Assembly: GCA_007120575.1 (NCBI GenBank) | Contig: SKNJ01000116.1 | Location: forward strand, 1 to 5,598 | Length of the DNA stretch: 5,598 nucleotides | Direction of reading: 5' to 3' | DNA from: Thioalkalivibrio sp. | GTDB lineage: Bacteria; Pseudomonadota; Gammaproteobacteria; Ectothiorhodospirales; Ectothiorhodospiraceae | Position numbers and translations under genes: made by a program | Notes under the pieces: generated by a model | Seen by the model: only the letters and a program-made list of their open reading frames with translations | Databases searched by the model: none | What the model was told of the DNA's origin: nothing | Shown: positions 1-5,598 of the stretch, one piece after another | Layout: each line of letters opens with the position of its first letter | Numbering within the stretch: position 1 is the first letter of the stretch

Positions 1-301
1 CGAAGTGCGCGCGCGCAAACAGGTCCAGTGCGTCGCCATGGATCACCAGCACGATGTGGCTGTCGAAGGGATCATCATCGGTCATTCGGCTCAGATACGC
101 CGCATGATCGAGCACGTCCCGCAGGGCCGCGGGTGTCCCCGCCCTCACGTCATACACCGCCCGGAGGCCCGGATAGTCCTGTTCCACTGGCGCCGCCGCG
201 CCCCACGGTGCCGGTTCGCCGGCCTGGGCCGAGAGCCCCGGACCGGCCAGCAGCAACGCCAGCCACGTCATCAACCCATATCCCTTTGCGCAATTCGTCA
301 C
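1..301 (-). CDS. Exported DsrE/DsrF-like protein, N-terminal part (3' end off the window)
   Basis: About 100 residues are visible before the frame runs off the left edge without a stop, so the C-terminus is missing. The N-terminus is a Sec-type signal peptide: one Lys, a hydrophobic core (LMTWLALLLAG), then a likely cleavage site after SAQA near residue 27. The mature part begins GEPAPWG. The segments RAVYDVRAGTPAAL, LDHAAYL and DPFDSHIVLVIHGDAL match the beta-alpha-beta start of periplasmic DsrE-like proteins, where a VxYD strand is followed by a helix and a hydrophobic strand ending in HGD. DsrE-family proteins take part in sulfur-relay or sulfur-oxidation chemistry, but many exported members are uncharacterised. 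The visible mature part has no cysteine, so a sulfur-carrier role cannot be shown. I chose the GTG at 301 because a GGAG lies 8 nt upstream and the extension supplies the Lys. The ATG at 271, preceded by AAGGGA, is a real alternative and gives a signal peptide with no positive charge. The gene is divergent from the barrel-protein gene. Confidence 0.7.
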   Translation of the reverse strand, partial: MTNCAKGYGLMTWLALLLAGPGLSAQAGEPAPWGAAAPVEQDYPGLRAVYDVRAGTPAALRDVLDHAAYLSRMTDDDPFDSHIVLVIHGDALDLFARAHF

Positions 302-309
302 GTCCCTGG

Positions 310-316
310 CTCCCCC
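310..316 (-). promoter_or_regulatory. Candidate ribosome binding site for the GTG start at 301
   Basis: Read on the minus strand this is GGGGGAG, with its GGAG core 8 nt before the GTG at 301. It is a better match and spacing than the AAGGGA (minus strand, 286-281), which lies 9 nt before the alternative ATG at 271. It is the main nucleotide evidence for the longer start. Confidence 0.45.
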
Positions 317-526
317 GGTATTCGGATGTCACACCCCTGCCCGAACCGGCCCACCGGACCGGCTCACACCCACGCAGCAACGGTAAACCGGCACCGAGGA
401 TACAACATCGCGCGGCGCGCAGCGTGGGGCCGAGTGCACCGGGAGCGGCCCCGATGCCGCGGTCTTCGAACAGCGGTGTCCATGGATGCCAACCCGGGGG
501 CAGATTGGCCGTAGAATGTCCAGTGA

Positions 527-556
527 CGGCGCGCGCCGCCGGATACCCGCGCGCCG
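527..556. repeat. GC-rich inverted and direct repeats upstream of the barrel-protein gene
   Basis: CGGCGCGCG at 527-535 is perfectly complementary, in inverted orientation, to CGCGCGCCG at 548-556, giving a possible 9-bp stem with a 12-nt loop. The left arm also sits in a 12-bp perfect palindrome (CGGCGCGCGCCG, 527-538). CGCGCGCCG occurs twice as a direct repeat (530-538 and 548-556), exactly 18 bp apart. The cluster ends 32 bp before the ATG at 589, where a 5' leader hairpin or a regulator site could act. In such GC-rich DNA, alternating CG strings arise easily, so function is unproven. Confidence 0.35.
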
Positions 557-588
557 ACATCCCGCCCCTTCATGCCGATGGTTACCGC

Positions 589-1533
589 ATGCGCCGATCT
601 CCGCTCCTGGTCCCGATACTCCTGCTCTGCGCGGCGTTGGCACATGCCAGTGAGGAAACCGAAGCGGAAGAACCCCGGCAGCAATGGCTGCACGAGACGC
701 GCGAGGGCACGCGTGACCTGACCTACTGGCTGGTCCGCAACGTGGACGGGTGGTTCGGCGACAAGCCGTTCGACGACAGCGGAGGTCAGGTGGGCGGGCG
801 CGTACAGCTGGGTGGCCTGCACCGCGAAGACAAGGGTTTCAAATCGTCCGCACGATTCCGGCTGGACGTGACCATGCCCAACGTGAACGAGCGCGTCTAC
901 CTGTTTGTCGGGCGCGGCGCGGAGGACGAGCTGGTGCAGGACCAGCCGGAGACCTTCTCGCGCGCGCAGCTCCTGCTGCCGGAGGACCGTGACGAGGACC
1001 AGACCTGGTTCGGCGGGCTCGGTTACCATCTGCGCGAGCATGTCGATCTGCGCCTGGGGATTCGCGGTGGATACAAGCCGTATGCCCAGGCCCGCTATCG
1101 CCGGGTCTTCTGGCCGACCGATGCCACCACACTGGATTTCCGCGAGACCCTGTTCATCGCCACCGGCGACGGCGTCGGCGCCACCACTTCGCTGGATCTG
1201 GCGCACGCGCTCACCGAGCGCCGCGCGTTCCGCTGGCGCAACTCGGCCACCGTCAGCACCGAGACGCGCGGGGCGGCCTGGTCGACGGCCCTGGGCATAT
1301 TTCACCGTTTCGGCCCGGAACAGGAGATCTCGCTGGAGGCACTGGCCAACGGCGAGACCGCCCGCCCGGTCAAGGTCCGCGAATACGGCCTGCGCGGGAC
1401 CTATCGCCAGCCCGTCTATCGCGACTGGATGATCGGCGAGGTCATCCTCGGGCATTTCTGGCCGCGCGGTGATCACGAGCCAGACCGGCGCGAGGCCTGG
1501 GCGCTGGGCCTCGGACTGGAGATGGTCTTCTGA
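589..1533 (+). CDS. Exported outer-membrane beta-barrel-like protein of unknown function
   Basis: This is a complete gene for 314 residues. I chose the ATG at 589 because it begins a textbook signal peptide: MRRS, a hydrophobic core (LLVPILLLCAAL) and a cleavage site after AHA at residue 20. The frame stays open far upstream, but that part has no exported-protein character. The mature protein starts with an acidic, probably helical segment (about 21-55, SEETEAEEP to YWLVRNVDGWF). From about residue 64 onward short amphipathic beta-strand-like stretches alternate with charged or glycine turns, for example GGRVQLGGLHR, ARFRLDVTM, ERVYLFVGRG, VDLRLGIRGG and MIGEVILGHFW. The last residues, LGLGLEMVF, end in Phe, the usual C-terminal signal for insertion by the BAM machinery. 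Together these suggest a roughly 10-12-strand outer-membrane barrel. I cannot name a family or substrate. No strong Shine-Dalgarno is present; GATGG at 577-581, 7 nt upstream, is the best candidate. The stop lies 12 bp from that of the convergent cyclase gene. Confidence 0.85.
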   Translation: MRRSPLLVPILLLCAALAHASEETEAEEPRQQWLHETREGTRDLTYWLVRNVDGWFGDKPFDDSGGQVGGRVQLGGLHREDKGFKSSARFRLDVTMPNVNERVYLFVGRGAEDELVQDQPETFSRAQLLLPEDRDEDQTWFGGLGYHLREHVDLRLGIRGGYKPYAQARYRRVFWPTDATTLDFRETLFIATGDGVGATTSLDLAHALTERRAFRWRNSATVSTETRGAAWSTALGIFHRFGPEQEISLEALANGETARPVKVREYGLRGTYRQPVYRDWMIGEVILGHFWPRGDHEPDRREAWALGLGLEMVF

Positions 1534-1545
1534 CCCGGGCACCGC

Positions 1546-4500
1546 TCAGCCGTCCGCCACCAGGACCTGGTTGCGCCCTTCCGCCTTGGCTCGGTAAAGC
1601 GCCGCGTCGGCGCGGCGCAGCAGCTCGTCCGGGCTCACCTCCGGCCCCGGGAACAGCGTGGCCACACCCAGGCTGACCGTCACCACCGAGCTGACCGAAG
1701 ACCGGCCATGCGGTACCCCCAGGGCCTCCACCCCGCGCCGCAGCTGCTCCGCCACCCGTACCGCCCCGTCGGCATTGGTATCGGGCAGGATGGCCACGAA
1801 TTCCTCGCCGCCGTAGCGCGCAACCAGATCCGCGGGCCGCTGCAGCTGTTCGCGCCCGGCGGACGCCACCATGACCAGGCAGTCATCGCCCATCTGGTGC
1901 CCGTAACAGTCATTGAACCGCTTGAAGTCGTCGACGTCGAACAACACCAGCGACAGCGGACCCTGCTCGCGCCGCAGCCGTTGCCAGCACTCCTGCAGAT
2001 AGGCATCGAAACGCCGACGATTGGCCACCCCGGTCAGGCCATCCTGGTCGGCGATATTGCGCAGCTCCTGGTTCAGCTCCTGCAGCTGCGCGGTGCGCTG
2101 CGCGACCTTGTCCTCGAGGGTGCGCGAGTATGCCTGCACCTGTTCGTACAGCCAGGCATTCTCGATGGAGATCGAGGCCTGCGCCGCAAGCAGCCCGGCC
2201 ACCTCCACCCGGGCACGGCTGAAGGCGCCGGCAACCAGGTTGTTCTCCACGTAGACCGCACCCTCGAAGTGTTCGCGGCGCACCGGCACGCAGAGCACCG
2301 AACGCGGACGGCAGCAGGCGATGTAGGGGTCCTCGGTAAACGCGCCTTCGTGGGCCGCATCGTGCAGGACCACCGCCTCGCCACGGCGCAGCACATGGTT
2401 GATCACGGTCACCGGCAGCGGATGTCGCCCGCCCTCGGCTCGCGGCAGCAGGGCATGCTCCGGCAGCTCCGCCGGGAGCGGACCGTCCGCCCAGGGGGTC
2501 GAGCAGAGGACTACTTCCAGCACCCCCTCGCGGCGCGCCAGCAGGCAGCCGTGCTGACCACCGGCATTCTCCAGCAGGGTCTGCATGGTAGTGTGCAGCA
2601 GGCGATCCAGCTCGATCTCCGAGGAGATCGAACGCGCCGCCTTCATCACCGAGGCCAGATCCAGCGCGCAGGATTCCAGGGTCGCCGCGCCCGGGTCGTT
2701 CTCGCCGACCCCGGCGGCGATCTCGCGCAGCAGCGGGTATTCCTGCTCCATCTGCGCCAGCTTGCGCCGCGCCCCCCAGCGACGATACGCATGATGCGCG
2801 GCGCGCAGGTAGCCCTCCGCCGCCCGCCCGCGCCCCAGCCCCAGCAGGCAGGCGGCGGTGCGTTCGCAGGCGACCGCCTCGTCACGCACAAACCCCTGCT
2901 CGCGCGCTCCCTCAATCGCGACCTCGAAGCCCTCCAGCGCGCGCGCCGCATGACCGTCCAGGCGATCGAGCTCGGCCTGCATCAGGTCGGCCAGATGCTG
3001 ACAGTTGGCCGGGCACTGCGCGGCCCATCGGCCCATGCGCCCCAGGCCGCGTTCGAGATCCGCCCGGGTTTGCCGCTGGGTGGCCGGATCCTGGCCCGGG
3101 TAGTGTTCCGCGCGCACCAGAAATGCGACCACGTGGAAACGCACCAGCTGCGGCAGCGACATCGCCGAGCGGATCACCCGGGGTTCCTCGGCTACATGTT
3201 CCAGCGCCGCCGTATAATCGCCGTACAGGAAGGCCAGTTCCGCCTTGTAGATGTGGTAGTTGGCGATCCCGGTCATGAACTGGCGCGCGCGCATGCCGGC
3301 CAGGCATTCGGCCTCGGAGAAATCCCGGTCGTCGAGCGTGTCCGCCGCATCCGTACGCGCCAGCAGATTGCGCTGCATCTGCAGGAACAGGCTGCCGGAG
3401 TCCAGCGAGTCCTGGTATTCGCAATCGCGCACGATCTCGAGGTTCTCCGCGTGCTGACGCTCGGCGGTTTCGAGGTCCAGCCCCGGGTCCCAGATCACGC
3501 AGTCCTGGGCGCTGTAGGCCAGGTACAACAGGTCGCCGGACTGGTAGCCGGCCTCGATCCCCTTGCGAAACCAGGGCGTCAGCGTCGCCCAGTGGTTGCT
3601 CCAGTGGTGCACGAACATGGCATAGACGTAGATCACCCGCGCCCGCAGGCTGATGTCGTCGAGGCGCTCGTTGATCGCCAGCCCCAGCTTTCCGTATTCG
3701 TAGCCCTGCGCGGGATCATCCAGCTCGCCGCACAGCAGCATGCCGTAGGCGGCGTAGGCAAACGCCGATTCGGGACAGTTGCCATGCCGCAGCGACAGAT
3801 TCACCGCCTTCAGCACCAGGTAGGGGAAGACATTCCCGCTGCCCGACAGGAACGCGGCCGGGAACACCTCCATCAGCAGGCGCACCGCCACCAGGGTCGC
3901 CGGATCCTCCAGCGTCGGCGCGTCGACCAGTTCGGCGATCCGGCGCCCGGCCAGTCCCTCCTCCACCCGACGCCGCTCCGCCTCGACCGCCTGCCGGTCC
4001 GGGTCGTCGGTCACCTCCATGCCGAGCAGCTGCAGACCCCGGATCGCCGCCTGCATCGACGCCTCCATGCGCCCCAGGGTCGCATACTGGCGCGTGCGCG
4101 TAGCCAGCACCTCCGCCCGCTCGCGGTCACTGCGCGCCCGCTGCAGCAGCGCCTCGCTGCGCTGCTCCGCCTCGTCGAACCGCGCCGTCAGGTAGGCCGC
4201 CTGCTGGGCCTCTACCGCGAGCATCATCGCCAGTTCGGGCACCCGCTCCCAGGCGTCGTCCGGCAGCAGGCCCTCTCCGACCAGCAGGAATTCGCGAGCG
4301 GCTTCGTAGGCGGCCGAACGCCGCGCACGAATCGCCGCGCGCAGGTTGAGTTCGGCCAGGTCCAGGGCCTCGGCGGGGTCGTCGATCAGGGCCCGGCCGG
4401 CATTCAGGTGCCCAACCATGGCGATCAGCCGCTCGTCCTGCTCTTCGGCCTGGCGGGCATGCCGCCGCATCAGACGCCCGATCGACAGGTGCACCGCGCG

Positions 4501-5598
4501 CTTGCGCTCCGGGTCGATCAGCGCATACGCGGCCTGCTGCACCCGGTCGTGCTGAAAGCGGTAGCGCGGATTGACCTCTGCCGCCCCGGACTCCGGCACG
4601 GCCGCCGACTCCACCAGCCGGTAGCTGCTGTGCAGCGGGACCAGCGCATGCCGCTGGAGGGCCGGAGACAGGGCGGCCGCCACCTCGCGTGCCGGGGCCT
4701 CGGCGATGATCGCCAGGGACTGCAGGTCGAAGGTATTGCCGATACAGGCGGCCAGCTGCAACGTCTGCCGCGTCGCCGCCGGCAACTGGCGCAGGCTGTC
4801 GACCATGAACTCCACGACATCGTCGCTCAGACCGGAGTGCAGCACCGCCTCCAGATCCCATTCCCACCAGCCGTGCTCGGGCACAAACTCGAGCGCGCCG
4901 TCGTCGTGCAGCTTGCGCAGCAATTCGGTGGTAAAGAACGGGTTGCCCCGGGCCTTGTCGTAGAGCAAATCGATCAGCGGCCGCGCGGCCTCCGGCGTGC
5001 GGCGCAGGGCATCCGCGACCAGTTGCCCCACCGCCCCGCGGTCCAGCGGCCCGATCGGCATGTCCTGCAACGGGCGCGTACGCGCCACGTCCTCCAGCAT
5101 CAGGCGCAGCGGATGCCCCGGCCCCACCTCGTTGCTGCGGTAGGCGCCGATCAGGAGCAGGTGGCCCAGCTCGCGCGCGGTCACCAGTCGCTGCAGCAGA
5201 CGCAGGGTCGGGGCATCGCTCCACTGCAGATCGTCGAGGAACAACACCAGCGGGTGGTCGGCCGTCGCAAACACCCGGACGAAGTTCAACAGCACGATCT
5301 GCAGCCGGTTCTGCGCCTCGCTGGGGGGCAACTCGGCTAGCGCTGGCTGCGCTCCGATGATCAGTTCGAGGTCCGGCACCAAATCGACCATCAGTGCGCC
5401 ATTGCGTCCCAGGGCCTCGCGCAGCGCCTCGCGCCAGGGCGCCAGGCGTTCTTCCGGCTCCGCCAGCAGCTGCCGCACCCCGCCCTGGAAGGCCATCGCC
5501 AGAGCGGAGTAGGCCTCGCCGCGTCGGAACTGGTCGAACTTGCCCTGCATCAGAAACCCGCGCGCGCGCACCAGCGGCTGATCGATATCGTTGACCAG
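1546..5598 (-). CDS. Giant signalling protein: STAND/AAA ATPase, TPR-like, GAF and GGDEF diguanylate cyclase (5' end off the window)
   Basis: The frame is open to the right edge, so the start is missing; 1350 residues are visible (numbered from the edge). The GTG at 5571 is internal, because the codons before it (LVNDIDQPL) match the family. Residues 1-290 are an ATPase module of the COG3899 type: GKFDQF near 19-24, Walker B LVLFLDDLQWSD at 117-128, GAYRSNEV near 151, and KARGNPFFTTELL near 215. The P-loop should lie just off the edge. RYRFQHDRVQQAAYALI (345-361) and QDSLDSGSLFLQMQRN near 729-744 are also family-typical. Residues 360-960 are helical and TPR-like. A GAF domain spans about 985-1150, followed by a coiled coil. 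The GGDEF domain (about 1180-1348) has DGLTGVANRR, the metal-site Asp1221 in FDVDDFKRFND, GGEEF at 1263-1267 and the inhibitory RxxD site at 1254-1257, so it should make c-di-GMP from two GTP with product feedback. No membrane segment is seen. It is probably a cytoplasmic sensor; the ligand is unknown. Relatives usually carry an N-terminal Ser/Thr kinase domain, which cannot be seen here. Confidence 0.93.
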   Translation of the reverse strand: MVNDIDQPLVRARGFLMQGKFDQFRRGEAYSALAMAFQGGVRQLLAEPEERLAPWREALREALGRNGALMVDLVPDLELIIGAQPALAELPPSEAQNRLQIVLLNFVRVFATADHPLVLFLDDLQWSDAPTLRLLQRLVTARELGHLLLIGAYRSNEVGPGHPLRLMLEDVARTRPLQDMPIGPLDRGAVGQLVADALRRTPEAARPLIDLLYDKARGNPFFTTELLRKLHDDGALEFVPEHGWWEWDLEAVLHSGLSDDVVEFMVDSLRQLPAATRQTLQLAACIGNTFDLQSLAIIAEAPAREVAAALSPALQRHALVPLHSSYRLVESAAVPESGAAEVNPRYRFQHDRVQQAAYALIDPERKRAVHLSIGRLMRRHARQAEEQDERLIAMVGHLNAGRALIDDPAEALDLAELNLRAAIRARRSAAYEAAREFLLVGEGLLPDDAWERVPELAMMLAVEAQQAAYLTARFDEAEQRSEALLQRARSDRERAEVLATRTRQYATLGRMEASMQAAIRGLQLLGMEVTDDPDRQAVEAERRRVEEGLAGRRIAELVDAPTLEDPATLVAVRLLMEVFPAAFLSGSGNVFPYLVLKAVNLSLRHGNCPESAFAYAAYGMLLCGELDDPAQGYEYGKLGLAINERLDDISLRARVIYVYAMFVHHWSNHWATLTPWFRKGIEAGYQSGDLLYLAYSAQDCVIWDPGLDLETAERQHAENLEIVRDCEYQDSLDSGSLFLQMQRNLLARTDAADTLDDRDFSEAECLAGMRARQFMTGIANYHIYKAELAFLYGDYTAALEHVAEEPRVIRSAMSLPQLVRFHVVAFLVRAEHYPGQDPATQRQTRADLERGLGRMGRWAAQCPANCQHLADLMQAELDRLDGHAARALEGFEVAIEGAREQGFVRDEAVACERTAACLLGLGRGRAAEGYLRAAHHAYRRWGARRKLAQMEQEYPLLREIAAGVGENDPGAATLESCALDLASVMKAARSISSEIELDRLLHTTMQTLLENAGGQHGCLLARREGVLEVVLCSTPWADGPLPAELPEHALLPRAEGGRHPLPVTVINHVLRRGEAVVLHDAAHEGAFTEDPYIACCRPRSVLCVPVRREHFEGAVYVENNLVAGAFSRARVEVAGLLAAQASISIENAWLYEQVQAYSRTLEDKVAQRTAQLQELNQELRNIADQDGLTGVANRRRFDAYLQECWQRLRREQGPLSLVLFDVDDFKRFNDCYGHQMGDDCLVMVASAGREQLQRPADLVARYGGEEFVAILPDTNADGAVRVAEQLRRGVEALGVPHGRSSVSSVVTVSLGVATLFPGPEVSPDELLRRADAALYRAKAEGRNQVLVADG

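Larger units (their letters stand above)
302..588. other. Divergent intergenic region between the DsrE-like and barrel-protein genes
   Basis: This 287-bp stretch separates two divergently transcribed genes, so it should hold promoters for both. Both strands have open frames here, but they lack recognisable protein features, which is expected at this GC content. No convincing sigma-70 promoter pair is visible in either direction. The best -10-like hexamer on the plus strand is TAGAAT at 512-517, which has no acceptable -35 partner. The clearest structure is the GC-rich repeat cluster at 527-556. No tRNA, riboswitch or terminator was recognised. Confidence 0.6.

Noticed and set aside
512..517. 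TAGAAT as a -10 element for the barrel-protein gene
   Set aside because: It matches five of six consensus bases, but no acceptable -35 hexamer occurs 16-18 bp upstream and there is no extended -10 TG. It is too weak to annotate as a promoter.
28..588. Upstream in-frame extension of the barrel-protein gene
   Set aside because: The extension is Pro/Arg/Ser-rich low-complexity translation of intergenic and antisense DNA, and it would bury the clear signal peptide that begins at 589.
364..1542. Minus-strand open frame of about 390 codons opposite the barrel-protein gene
   Set aside because: Plus-strand coding is supported by a signal peptide, strand pattern and terminal Phe. The minus-strand translation shows no such features and is explained by high GC.
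1559..1571. Palindrome ACCAGGACCTGGT as a terminator hairpin
   Set aside because: The stem is only 5 bp with a 3-nt loop, lies inside the coding end of the cyclase gene, and has no following T-run on either strand.
1708..5340. Long plus-strand open frame of about 1210 codons opposite the cyclase gene
   Set aside because: It is a shadow of the minus-strand gene. Its translation is rich in Arg, Gln, His and Leu, has no recognisable domain, and the opposite strand encodes well-conserved ATPase, GAF and GGDEF motifs throughout.
5560..5570. Alternating CG run (also near 6-15) as a Z-DNA or repeat element
   Set aside because: Both runs are short, lie within coding sequence encoding Arg/Ala residues, and are expected in a genome of this GC content.

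Overview
This is a GC-rich window with no mobile element, RNA gene or CRISPR array that I can see. It holds three protein-coding genes, two of them cut by the window edges. Dense coding, classic signal peptides, an outer-membrane-type barrel protein ending in Phe, and a DsrE-like periplasmic protein point to a high-GC Gram-negative proteobacterium. A gammaproteobacterial sulfur oxidiser (for example the Thioalkalivibrio / Ectothiorhodospiraceae type) would fit, but that placement is inference from gene content and composition, with no marker gene present.

Layout. At the left edge, on the minus strand, is the first part (about 100 residues) of an exported DsrE/F-like protein. A divergent intergenic region of about 287 bp (302-588) follows. 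It contains GC-rich inverted and direct repeats close to the start of the rightward gene. The rightward gene (589-1533) encodes a 314-residue exported protein that looks like an outer-membrane beta-barrel of unknown function. Only 12 bp after its stop lies the stop of a very large convergent minus-strand gene (1546 to beyond 5598).

The large gene fills about 72% of the window. Its visible 1350 residues show, in order: a STAND/AAA-type ATPase module entered just behind its expected P-loop, a long alpha-helical TPR-like region, a GAF sensor domain, a short coiled-coil linker, and a C-terminal GGDEF diguanylate cyclase domain with intact GGEEF and RxxD inhibitory motifs. The related family usually starts with a Ser/Thr protein kinase domain and often ends in a histidine kinase. 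Here the output is c-di-GMP synthesis, and any kinase domain would lie to the right of the window.

The two exported proteins are divergently arranged and could share a regulatory region. The signalling protein converges on them, so it is a separate transcription unit and a functional link is not shown by the sequence. The most notable item is the architecture of the giant cyclase. I did not find clear evidence of an entirely new system.
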